Shown here in pieces: positions 9,302-21,585 of a stretch of DNA of 64,000 nucleotides; the stretch's first letter is position 1, and every line of letters starts with the position of its first letter. Origin of the DNA: Myxocyprinus asiaticus (taxonomy: Eukaryota; Chordata; Actinopteri; Cypriniformes; Catostomidae). Below the pieces are notes generated by a model. That model searched no databases, had not been told where the DNA came from, and worked only from the letters and a program-made list of their open reading frames with translations. The DNA is taken from contig NC_059387.1 of the NCBI RefSeq assembly GCF_019703515.2, forward strand, positions 35,048,877-35,112,876. Direction: 5' to 3'. Position numbers and translations under genes: made by a program.

Positions 9302-10525
9302 TGTGGACTTTTCAGACGGTCCCTTATCACACCCTCCACAGTATTAGCACATTTTAGCACAATGTGTGGACTTTTCAGACGGTCCCTTACCACACCCTCC
9401 ACAGTATTAGCACATTTTAGCACAATGTGTGGACTTTTCAGACGGTGCCTTACCACACCCTCCACAGTATTAGCATATTTTAGGACAATGTGTGGACTTT
9501 TCAGACGGTCCCTTACCACACCCTCCACAGTATTAGCACATTTTAACACAATGTGTGGACTTTTCAGACAGTCCCTTACCACACCCTCCACAGTATTAGC
9601 ACATTTTAGGACAATGTGTGGACTTTTCAGACGGTCCCTTACCACACCCTCCACAGTATTAGCACATTTTAACACAATGTGTGGACTTTTCAGACGGTCC
9701 CTTACCACACTCTCCACAGTATTAGCACATTTTAGCACAATGTGTGGACTTTTCAGACGGTCCCTTACCACACCCTCCACAGTATTAGCACATTTTAGCA
9801 CAATGTGTGGACTTTTCAGACGGTCCCTTACCACACCCTCCACAGTATTAAATCAAATCAAATCACTTTATTGTTAGCACATTTTAGCACAATGTGTGGA
9901 CTTTTCAGACGGTCCCTTACCACACCCTCCACAGTATTAGCACATTTTAGCACAATGTGTGGACTTTTCAGACGGTCCCTTACCACACCCTCCACAGTAT
10001 TAGCACATTTTAGCACAATGTGTGGACTTTTCAGACGGTCCCTTACCACACCCTCCACAGTATTAGCACATTTTAGCACAATGTGTGGACTTTTCAGACG
10101 GTCCCTTACCACACCCTCCACAGTATTAGCACATTTTAGCACAATGTGTGGACTTTTCAGACGGTCCCTTACCACACCCTCCACAGTATTAGCACATTTT
10201 AGCACAATGTGTGGACTTTTCAGACGGTCCCTTACCACACCCTCCACAGTATTAAATCAAATCAAATCACTTTATTGTTAGCACATTTTAGCACAATGTG
10301 TGGACTTTTCAGACGGTCCCTTACCACACCCTCCACAGTATTAGCACATTTTAGCACAATGTGTGGACTTTTCAGACGGTCCCTTACCACACCCTCCACA
10401 GTATTAGCACATTTTAGCACAATGTGTGGACTTTTCAGACGGTCCCTTACCACACCCTCCACAGTATTAGCACATTTAGCACAATGTGTGGACTTTTCAG
10501 ATGGTCCTTTACCCACCGTAGGCAA
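9302..10525 (+). repeat. 63-bp minisatellite with higher-order structure (about 19 units)
   Basis: Each unit reads TGTGGACTTTTCAGACGGTC then CCTTACCACACCCTCCACAG and TATTAGCACATTTTAGCACA ATG. There are about 9 units to 9850, six units at 9877-10254, and about four at 10281-10525, where the last decays. A 26-nt segment (AATCAAATCAAATCACTTTA TTGTTA) separates the blocks at 9851-9876 and again at 10255-10280, giving a 404-bp higher-order repeat. Most units are nearly identical, with scattered changes in the first block. Because 63 is a multiple of three, long frames stay open on both strands; these are not genes. Confidence 0.95.
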
Positions 10526-10781
10526 ATTTTCCAACTTATATCAATGTTAAATTGGTGATCTGGAACGATTTCACCGTGATGCCATCTGACCAGCTTAAAT
10601 ACGGGACCAATCACGTCCCGTATTGATTCAATATGGGACACATCATTTTATCTTTAAATATGGGATGATCTCATATTTTACGGGATGGGTGGCAACCCTA
10701 CTTCCATCATATAGTGTGTCTTTCAACACTTAATATCAAATAAAAATAGATACGAATTAGTTAAACAAACGTTTTTCATTC

Positions 10782-11344
10782 AAAGAATATTCTGGTTTCA
10801 ATACATGTTAAGCTCAATCGACAGCATTTGAGGCATAATATTGATTACCACAACAAATAATCTACTCGTCCCTTGTTTATAAAAAAGCAAAAAACCGCAG
10901 TAAGGCACTTACAATGGAAGTCAATGGAGCCAATCCGTAACGTTGAAATACTTACTGTTTCAAATATAGACACAAGACGTAAGACTTATCCTCCGCCACC
11001 CGGATTGAGGCGAGTAACCGCGCCACCACGAGGACCTACTAAGTAGTGGGAATTGGGCATTCCAAATTGGGAGAAAAGGAGATAAAAAAAGAGACATGTA
11101 ATTCTCCATAAATGCATTTTCCTTAACGCCATTTGTACACTGCTTTAGAAGAGGTTGTACAATAATTTACACATGAATAATGATACTGACAAACTTTAAT
11201 AGTCATTAAAATTAAAATAAAAAAGTTGTATAAAGTTAAAGTATTTTCTAAGTGGTAAAATTACCAAAATATTGGTTTGGACATTTGCAATTTTCTGAAA
11301 GTTGCCTACCTAAATTTATGTCTATGACCGGAATATTCCTTTAA
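10782..11344. mobile_element. Non-autonomous DNA element with a nested SINE fragment
   Basis: The left end CAAAGAATATTCTGGTTTCA is mirrored at the right by TATGACCGGAATATTCCTTT AAG, giving AAAGGAATATTCCGG-like inverted ends. Internal CACTTACAATGGAAGTCAAT GG is a word common in teleost repeats and recurs at 16676. A SINE tail fragment (10984-11093) is inserted in the middle. No transposase is visible. Confidence 0.6.
10984..11093 (+). mobile_element. tRNA-derived SINE, 3' fragment only
   Basis: CCTCCGCCACCCGGATTGAG through GGGAATTGGGCATTCCAAAT and an A-rich tail. The head and most of the body are absent, so this is a heavily 5'-truncated insertion inside the element at 10782-11344. Confidence 0.8.
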
Positions 11345-12380
11345 GACACATTGAGTATAGAGCTATAAAATGAATGTAGATAGCATAGCTCAGACAATTT
11401 GCTCTTGGAAGAGTTTAATGAGTATCTTCTGAAACCCTAGAGGAGACGTGTGCTTTACTGGAGTCTTTTTTATCAGGAGAAACATCTCACTGCCGTCTAG
11501 AAGAAACAATGTGATTTCTCTTCCCTAAGGTTAGAGTGCTCTCCTGTAAACAAAGAACAGCATTGCTCGTGAAATGTCACCTGTGAACAAAAATGGTCTT
11601 TTCTGGCCTCTTGATTGGTCAGCACTAAAGTTGCTAACAGAGGAAATGCACAATGTTCAGAGTTTAGATCTGCTAGCTTGAGAAAATGCCAATCCTCATT
11701 ATCACGTGTGTGAAAGCTGACATGGCAAGACAGCGCGAGGACAAATTTACAGTAATGAGCCCGTTATGTCAGAGGATGCTCACTAACATGTGTGATAGAT
11801 TTGTATATCAAAAATGCTGTATCAGACATTCCAATTTCCACAGTATTCAAAGTACTCTTCAAAATACTATAGCTACTACAGTTTGGTAATATGGTATGTC
11901 CTTCAAATAGTATAAAAAGCTTTTATTGGTATTTTGGAGGAAATGATGGTTATTTTGGCCAGCTCCAAGGTGAATCATAACACTGCAGTACAATCTTTGA
12001 TTTAAAGCAAAAAAAGCATTTGAAAATCGGACAAAAAGTCAAAGGTACAAGATTGTGTACTTATTGTCTTTAATGAGGGTAGGAACTACAGTCCCACAGA
12101 GCATTGCAGATGACGTAATCAAAACATATAAAACTATTGATTTAAAGTATATAAACAATATATTTTGATTTCATTACAAAATATACAAAGTACTGTAGTT
12201 TGAGAGTGTTGGAAGAATGGCTCGGTTGTGTCATGGGAGTGGGCGGAGCTTCAGAGCTCTTTTGGCACGCTTGTTCGCCACGACTCTCTGATTGGTGGAT
12301 CTTCCTCTTCGGGATTATGGGTAGTGTAGTTCTTCACCAGGAATTCTGCTATTAAACAGTTGTTTTTGTTAAATGATTGA
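11345..12380. other. Intronic stretch without recognised gene
   Basis: Contains a GAGCTATAAAATGAATG...AGCATAGCTCAGA block at 11357-11395 that resembles blocks at 7905 and 17168. The rest is unremarkable intron. The 67-codon open frame at 11686 has no recognisable content. Confidence 0.5.
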
Positions 12381-12384
12381 TGGC

Positions 12385-12510
12385 TTCAATGGAAGCATTT
12401 ACCATCGATTAATAACCACGGTGGGCCTGTCTTTAAATGTTTATAAGTTAACTTAAAAAACAATTTCACCTATTAAAAAAAATGAATAGGATTTTTACTT
12501 CAGAATATTA
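12385..12510 (+). repeat. 3' fragment of the second SINE-like family
   Basis: CATCGATTAATAACCACGG, GGCCTGTCTTTAAATG and AATAGGATTTTTACTTC parallel the 3' part of the element at 27740-28020 (CATCGATTAACAACCTCGG, GTCTGTCTTTAACATA, TATGGGATTTTTACTTC). Confidence 0.55.
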
Positions 12511-13224
12511 ATGCAATGCAATTTGATGCATTAATATGGCATTAAGTGTGGCTGTTTTACAACTGCTTAGAAAGTGGCTTATCCAATCTGAACTTAGAGT
12601 CGAAACTACTGCGTTTGTGAATTGTTGTTAATTTGTGCTATAATTGAACATGTTATAAGCACTATAGAAAGAAAAAAGTTGCATGTTAAAAGTGTTTAGC
12701 TTTCTGAGTTTAAGCTGAACGTGTGTTCACTGAAGGTCTGAAGGTCTGTGTGTTGGCCAGTTTCTCTTCTGGAGTATGAAATAAATAGTGACAGGTCGAC
12801 TGAACCCGCTGCGGATCACGACACCAGCGCAGTGACTCGTTGCAGCAGTTTGTGGCACATTAGTGCCGCAGACCTGAATCTAGCCTCAGCAAACCTCCGT
12901 GTTAATCTTATTTCTCTTTAGAACAGTTACAGCTTCCATCTGAACACACATTCTCAGCATTTGTCTGAGTTTGATCCAACCTCAGTGGGGTAGAAAACAA
13001 AATGCTGACCATTCATAGTGACCTATTTTATATGGAGTATGCTACAAGCCACAATAATGTCACTGCTGAGCCATAAATTTCAGTGTTGTGTGTAATTCAG
13101 TTTCGGTGTTTGTTTTGTTTTTTGCGTTAACACCTGTTTAGTATTTCCAAGGCATTTTATTAAGCTCCAGCTCTAAATTCTGATTGGATGAACTAAGTTC
13201 ATAGCCAATATATAGCCAAGTCCG

Positions 13225-13365
13225 CACCAATCCATTTTCATCTGACAACGCATTGATTTTGCTATACATTTACACCTCGCATCCATGCTGGAATGGCGTA
13301 TTTCGCCACCAAATATGGAAACTTTCAAGAACGCTCTCTATGCTGTCTTTGGAAAACAATGGTGC
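13225..13365 (+). repeat. Fragment related to the 20598-21120 tandem repeat
   Basis: CCATTTTCATCTGACAACGC, ATTGATTTTGCTATACATTTACACCTCGCATCC in pieces, and GGAATGGCGTATTTCGCCAC resemble the units downstream at 20598-21120. It lies 205 bp before exon 6. Confidence 0.5.
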
Positions 13366-13569
13366 TTTAAAGAATCTACAAAAAACCATATCGCAACTCA
13401 AGAACCTTTTACAGCCAAACATGTTTCTTGATAAGTAGAGGGGTCTTGCTGAACCTTAATTGCTACAAAGAACCATTGCAAAACGTTCAAATAAGAATGT
13501 CACAAGAAACATAATTTTACATAGATTTTAACCATGATGCAACTGTATCTCTAATGTTTGTTCTACCAG

Positions 13570-13808
13570 AACTGGAGGAGACCCAGCAGAAGTGTCACCC
13601 GTGCTGGTACACGTTTGCTCACAAGTACCTGGTGTGGACGTGTTGCCCCGGCTGGCTGAAGGTAAAGGAGTGGATGAAGTTCATGGTGATGGATCCGTTC
13701 CTCGATCTAGCCATCACCATCTGCATCGTTCTCAACACACTCTTCATGGCTCTGGAACATTATCCAATGACTGATGACTTCAACAGGATGTTGTCTGTGG
13801 GGAACCTG
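13570..13808 (+). CDS. scn5a-like: Window exon 6: domain II S1 and start of S2
   Basis: 239 nt, a size I recall for the orthologous exon in human SCN genes. It enters in phase 1 and leaves in phase 0 (acceptor TTCTACCAG, donor CTG|GTAATC). It encodes [13 protein letters not shown], the pre-S1 segment, then S1 of domain II ([20 protein letters not shown]), the S1-S2 loop [12 protein letters not shown], and the start of S2 at SVGNL. The pre-S1 stretch [20 protein letters not shown] has the aromatic and basic pattern of the family. Domain II is one of the voltage-sensing modules controlling activation. No change in a normally invariant residue was seen. Confidence 0.97.
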
Positions 13809-14289
13809 GTAATCATAAGAGTGTTTCTAACGCAGAATGCATTTTGTATTTGTTTTTTCTTTCAGTCTCTTTTTAGGCACTGTGTAAAGTTAAAAACACG
13901 TCTTGAGACACCTGTGTTCTGTTCTATATGTTACAATGCATCAGTACCACCATTCCCTATATGCATATTATGCAGTCTGCGTAGGGCACCAATTTCCTAG
14001 GGGGCATCCGAAACTCCAACAGCTACCCTTCCTCGCATGTTATACGTTATTCAAGGACCTGGTTACAGTCGCAGAACACAGTCTGCCTTGCGCTCGCACT
14101 TTCTCTCCGCACCTTCACATCGTGCACCCACCCCCCCCCTCGGAGCTCTGCGTAGGGCAGCTATTTGGCCAACGGCGGCCCTGCACTGCGTCTAACTTTT
14201 TTTTAGCGCAAGAATGCCTTTGGACTGAAAAGCTTCTTAGCATGTGTACGTCATGTTATTCAAACACTTATTTCTGTCTCTAGGGATGC

Positions 14290-15475
14290 AGCAATATAGA
14301 ATTTGGCTTATACTGATTTTATGTTTATTTTATTATATTTTATTAATATTGTAGTGTTTTATTGTATTTATATAATAAATATTTATTCATTTGACCTATA
14401 GTAATGTGATCTTTATTTTATTTAATTAATATTTAGTATATTTATATACTAAATATGTAATGAAAGAAATTATATTGTATTAATATTTTCATCCTAAATA
14501 TTTATCTTTATTTTATTAGTAGTATTTTATGTTATTTATTTAATAAATATGTATTAATTTGGCTAATGCTGATTTTATTATATTTTATTAATATTTTAAT
14601 GTTTTATTAATATTTTCATCCTAAATATTTATTAACTTGGCCTCTGCTAATTTTATCTTTATCATATTTTATTATTAATATTTAATGTTATTCATATAAT
14701 AAATATGTATTATTTTGGCCTTTACTGATTTTATTTAGATTTTATTATATTTTATGAATATTTAAAAATATTTTTATCATAAATATTAATTTATACTATT
14801 TTATCAATTTTATTAGATATTTGTTATATATTATAATAAATAATTATTAATTCAGCCTATATTGATTCTAAGTGTATAATAAATGACAGAATTATATTTA
14901 GATATATTTATAAATTAAATACTATATTCTCAATTTTATTAGATATTTTTATTATATTTATATAATAAATAATTATTAATTCAGCCTATATTGATTCTAA
15001 GTATATAATAAATGATAGAATTATATTTATATATATTTATAAATTAAATACTATATTATCTAAATTTTATTAGATATTTGTTATTATATTTATATAATAA
15101 ATTATTATTAATTCTGCCTATATTGATTCAAAGTATATAATAAATTATATAATTATATTTATTTATATTTATAAATTAAATACTATTTTATCTAAATTGT
15201 ATTAGATATTTGTTATTGTATTTATATAATAAATGATTATTAATTCTGCCTATATTGATTCTATTTATATATTAAATGATTGAATTGTATTTATATATTT
15301 TATTTATATATATTTATAAATTAAATACTATTTTATCTCAATTTTATTAGATATTTGTTATTATATTTATATAATAAATAATTGTTAATTTGGCCTATAT
15401 TGATTATATTTATATAAAAAATGATAGAATTATATTTAAATATATTTATATTTATATATATTTATAAATTAAATA
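14290..15475 (+). repeat. AT-rich tandem array, about 130-bp period
   Basis: The marker TTAATTC(A/T)GCCTATATTGATTC recurs near 14847, 14976, 15108 and 15240, with a variant near 15385: spacings of about 129, 132, 132 and 145. Upstream (14290-14820) shorter degenerate units are built from TTTATTATATTTTATTAATA and TTGGC(C/T)T.TACTGATTTTA. The intervening sequence is TTTATAAATTAAATACTAT. There is no coding content. Confidence 0.85.
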
Positions 15476-16640
15476 TTATGGTAAAACTATATGATTTTCA
15501 TTTGATTTATTGCATATTTTGTGTAGTATAAACATTATTTTTAAATGCAATAGACAGGTGATACTTCAGGTGTGATGATCTCATATCATCCAGTCGTAAA
15601 ATGATAAATTAAGCCATTAAGGCATTGCTCGGAATGGTATGCTTCCATATTGCTTGCTGCATGCTGCACAGTATACACTGAACAATGCCTACTTTTTTAA
15701 AATAGTATATTAAACAGTACAAGTAGAGCTCACTGGCACATTTTAACAAATGTAGGTCATCTATATATTTATGCATATTAAATATTTGCATATTGTGCAC
15801 AATATACACACTGTATACTGCAGAATTAGTAGTATGCTGAACGTTAATATTGTCTTCAATGCATGATGGCATACTGCATGTTATGTCAGCAATCAGTATG
15901 TCTGTTTTCGTCGAGTTGTTTAAAGAATAAATGCTGTTTGTTACATCTAGACACGAGTTATATTAGGATAGTGATGCTCGGATCAATATGGCTCTCTTCA
16001 CCTGACTAATCTTGTCCTGCTGTCCGCTGATCTGTACAGGTGTTGAGTTTTCCTGAGTGACGGGGTCAAACGAACAGGCTGGGTAATGGCGTATATATAC
16101 CCTTGTGCTGCGGTGGGCACATCTGTTAGTTTGTGCATGACTGATGCCATTATTGACTCACTGTAATGTATACATTAAAACGAAGACCACAGACACTCAG
16201 AGCTGTTGTGTGTTAGTTACAGACATCAACACCTGTATGTGTTTATTCTGTATTGGAGAGATGTTTGTCCAGGCGTTCAAGAGGGTGAATCTCCAACTTG
16301 ATCACACGAGAAATCAGAATGCTGCCTCCAAAAGTTCATGAACCCCATTCAGTCGAATTACTGATAAGCGTCGTCCCCCAAGAGACATTTTTGCATCAAT
16401 TCAAGTGTGAATGCATTTCCTTCTATCCTTACTGATAGCGTGTTGTTAACTAAAGGCAGCTACTAACTTATTTGCATTACACAGTGGCAAGACAGACGTT
16501 ACATTATTTTCTAATGTATCTTTTCCAGTTACAAGCTACTTTTTTTAAAGTAATGTTTTTTTAAGTACTTGTCTAACATGACAAAACACTACATTGCTCA
16601 ACTCATATGTAGCATTGGGAAATGTCATTTTAATGAACTG
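15476..16640. other. Intronic stretch with CATACTGCA-type repeat
   Basis: 15640-15890 contains CATATTGTGCACAATATACA, GTATACTGCAGAA and AGTAGTATGC, similar to 42270-42460. The remainder to 16640 shows nothing I can name. Confidence 0.45.
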
Positions 16641-16659
16641 GTCTGTTCGGACTGTTCAT

Positions 16660-17110
16660 GTAAAAATCTCTAGCACTTACAATGGAAGTGAATGGGGCCA
16701 ATTTTTGGAGGGTTTAAATGCAGAAATGTGAATAAATATGTGTAAAAATGCATTCCTGTTGACTGTTTTACATTATTTACAATTTAACTCGCTCTTGGTG
16801 ACACTCTGTGGACATTTCACCCACAAACGGGAGCTCTTACGTGCCCAAACATTCAACAACACTTCCAGATTCGGCCACTGGGGGCAGTGATTTAAATTTC
16901 AGGAAGCATAGACGGATTTCAGCTGAAGAACTTTTGACTTACTGTCGCCAAATTCACAGTAAGATCAGTCTTGAACTGTGTAATTTCTGCGCCACTAGCG
17001 TCATGAAAAGGAATTGGAAAAATTACTATTTTCAAACAGGTTTCCCACACACTCCCCCGCCCCTGCCCCCGGTTTTGTTGAAGTACAGTATCAATGTTTC
17101 TCCTAAAATT
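16660..17110. repeat. Patchwork of teleost repeat fragments
   Basis: CACTTACAATGGAAGTGAAT GGGGCC (16676) matches a word at 10907. GTGTAATTTCTGCGCCACTA followed by TTTTCAAACAGGTTTCCC (16978-17046) matches a stretch at 20358-20436. The 105-codon frame at 16808 crosses these repeats and is not a gene. Confidence 0.5.
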
Positions 17111-18540
17111 GCTGAAGAGAAATAAAAACAAACATAAATTAGTCAATTGTTGACATACAGTAAGAGTATAGAGCTATGAAATTAATAGCATAGCTCCGAT
17201 TCATCTTGGAACAATTTGATTTGTTTATACGGAGACTTTTGATTGCACACTTTGATATCTTAGCTAATCTGAGCGCAATTTGAGACATTGTTGAGAGCAC
17301 AAAAAGATTCGTGCAAGCGTGGAGAACAAACATGTGAACTAGTGTCAAGAGCCGTCACAACTCACTGTTTGGAGCGTTTGGTTGCATCATTTCCTTTACA
17401 AGCATCAAACTTTCTCAACACAAACACGATGATGTCATTTCAAAATGTCCAAACGTGTCTCGTCACTTGTTTGTCCATCAAAACGCCCACAGTGTGAAGT
17501 CTGGAGATTCTTGCTGTCGCAATCAGTTTCTATGAAACGCCCAACAGACAGCACAGTTATTATCATTAACATAAACAAAATGCATTTTTGTTAACTGAAG
17601 TAGTATATAAAATTTGACAATGCCACATGATAGCAATAACAGGGCTACTGTAGATGGTCCTGAGACAATGAACGTAGCCAAACATAGTTAAATGACATGA
17701 CTTAAGGCATTAGTCTTTGCCCAATAATAATACAAATAAAAGCTAAAAACACTGATTAACTACACTTACACTTAAACTAACAATCATAGTGAAAAAACAG
17801 ACAAAATTGAAACTAAAATAAAAGGACAAAAACTAGATAAACATGCAAAACTAAATGAACCTTGTCCCAGCACTCCTGACTTGACTCCATCACGGCAGCG
17901 TTCAGTAGGGCACTATCATGATAAGGAGCTGTATGCTGAATTAATGGCTTCATGTAAATGTTAATGTGCAATCAGCTCCTCTGTTTGAAGGTGAACGAGA
18001 GCGTGAGGGGCTCTTGAGGTGACGGCCGATGCCTCTCCATACGTAGTCACATTGAATCTGCGAGCATGCATGTTGCTTAAGCATCTGCGAGAGATTTCAA
18101 GCGCAGTTACTGTCAGTAATGTTTGCACTGGGCGGCACGGGTGCCTCGGGACACACGGCTGATGATGCATCAGTATGAAGCAGTTATGCTCACCAACATC
18201 TCATAGTGAGTGATATGAAAACGACTCGCTATAGACTGGAATTAAACCACTGATTTAGAAAAAGCCTATTTTTAGGACAATTATGATTTATTTATTTTTT
18301 TGCATTATGACGTTATTTTTCATGACAATTGGGAAGATTTCCCCCAACAATTCTCATTGTTATGCTGCATAAAAGTTTGGATATATTATTTTGATTGTAT
18401 GGTATGTATATTTCATGGTAGTATTTGTTATACTTTCTTTAATAATGCTAATTAAGCAAAAAAATAATTGTACTGAAGCAGGGGTATTACAGACACAGGA
18501 ACATCCCACCCAAAATGTCTTCAGTATTTGCATATATATA
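17111..18540. other. Intronic stretch without recognised gene
   Basis: A block at 17168-17230 (GAGCTATGAAATTAATAGCA TAGCTC) resembles those at 11357 and 7905. Otherwise I see nothing recognisable. Confidence 0.45.
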
Positions 18541-18815
18541 CACACACGTATATTCAGGATTTATTACTGTATGTTCATATTTACATTCCAACTATAAATA
18601 CGTATTTACAATTATATATTCAGATTTATAACTACATTGTCAGGATTTATAACTACTGTATATATTCGTATTTACAACTATATATTTGTATTTAAAATGA
18701 TAAATTCAGATTTATAACAACATCTTCAGGATTTATAACTGTGTCTTCAGATTTTTACATAAATAATCATGATCCATAACTACATATTTGGATTTACATA
18801 ATTATATGAATATAT
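18541..18815 (+). repeat. Degenerate AT-rich minisatellite, about 30-bp period
   Basis: Repeated TCAGGATTTATAACTAC, TTCGTATTTACAACTATATA and TTCAGATTTATAAC words succeed each other roughly every 28-32 bp for about nine units. Confidence 0.7.
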
Positions 18816-20344
<1,529 letters not shown>

Positions 20345-20597
20345 TAAGTTCTTATAGTGTGTAATTTCTGTGTCACTGGTATCACCGAACAGAATTAACA
20401 GTAAAAATAATAACTCTGTTTTCAAACAGGTTTCCCTCCGTGTGCCATTGATCGTACAAACAGATAATCCTGCCCCAAACTCAATATATGCATACCCGTC
20501 ACCCTATATATAAATGCACTAATCATGCATTTGTAGAATTATCCTTGATTGCTTTATTGCTTGACAACCATAAACAGCCTACAGTTAAGCCATGCCA

Positions 20598-21125
20598 ACA
20601 CTAATCCATTTTCATTTGAAAAAAACTTGATTTTTACTACGTTTATGCCTCTAATCCTCACTGGAAAACAGACTTTCAAAAACGCTCTCCATTACAGCAT
20701 ACTTAGGTTAGGAAAATAAAAATGACTTTTAAAATTTGAATAAATTATAATACGTTTTCATTTGAAAATCCATTGATTTTGCTACGTTTACGCCTCTCAT
20801 CCACACTAGAATGGCATTTTCCTCCACCGAAAATTTAGCATTTCGAAAGCTATCTCCAATACTGCGTACTTTGGAAAATGGTGATGTCAGGAGACTGAAA
20901 ACAGAGGTTTCTAACTTAAACAGATTATAATACTTTTTTGTTTGAACATATATTGACATTGCTACATTTTCGCCTCTCATCCACACTGGAATGGCGTTTT
21001 CCTCCGCCAAAAATTGAGTGTTTTCAAAAAACTCTCCATTTCTGCATACTTTGGAAACCAATGTGGTTAGGAAACTGACAATGGTTTTTCAAATGAAAAC
21101 AGATTAGTGTGAACGTGGCCTAATG
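20598..21125 (+). repeat. Three tandem units of about 185 bp
   Basis: Units near 20598, 20745 and 20930 share TTTTCATTTGAAAA, TGATTTTGCTACGTTTACGC, CTCTCATCCACACTGGAATG GCGTTTTCCTCC and CTCTCCATT.C.GCATACTT. The last ends GTGTGAACGTGGCCTAATG, the kind of end seen in a common teleost DNA-element family. The frame on the minus strand (20729-21061) is a by-product of the repetition. Confidence 0.75.
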
Positions 21126-21585
21126 CTGCATTCACATTGTGTTGGAAGCAAGGGCATAGCCAGGAAATTACTTTTGGTAGGGCCTCAATAAAAATGGATG
21201 GGCCAAGTTTTCACCCCAATTTTTTACTAAATTTTCCTTAACAAGAGGCGCATTCAAAAAGTTATTTTACACACTAATAAATCTGAATTGATGCGTTTTT
21301 AAACTATTTTATAAATATATATTTAAAGTCAAAGAATAATGTCTAATATTCTGGGTGGGCCTGGGTCTAATTTGAGTGGGCTCAGGCCACTGGTTGGAAT
21401 TACTGTAATCACGGGATGAAAACTCTGAGATTGTGCTCAGAGCTGTCCATATTCTCTGAATGAGGAATTAATCATTTTATAGCAACGGTAATGACGCCAA
21501 TATGGATCCATGTGTTGCTTTGTTGTAGATCACAGTAAAATATTAAATCACAGAAATGATTCATTAATTCACATCTATACATATA

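Noticed and set aside
9302..10525. Regularly spaced repeats resembling a CRISPR array
   Set aside because: The whole 63-bp unit repeats with no unique spacers, and the context is a vertebrate intron.
9247..10550. Long open frames on both strands with 21-residue repeats (for example MCGLFRRSLTTPSTVLAHFST), resembling a repeat protein
   Set aside because: The frames exist because the 63-bp minisatellite is a multiple of three without stops in several frames; they are open on both strands, have no flanking exon structure and lie within an intron.
16808..17125. 105-codon frame with a Pro-rich end, as a possible exon
   Set aside because: It crosses known repeat words (GTAATTTCTGCGCCACTA, AAACAGGTTTCCC) and lacks splice sites consistent with the channel gene.
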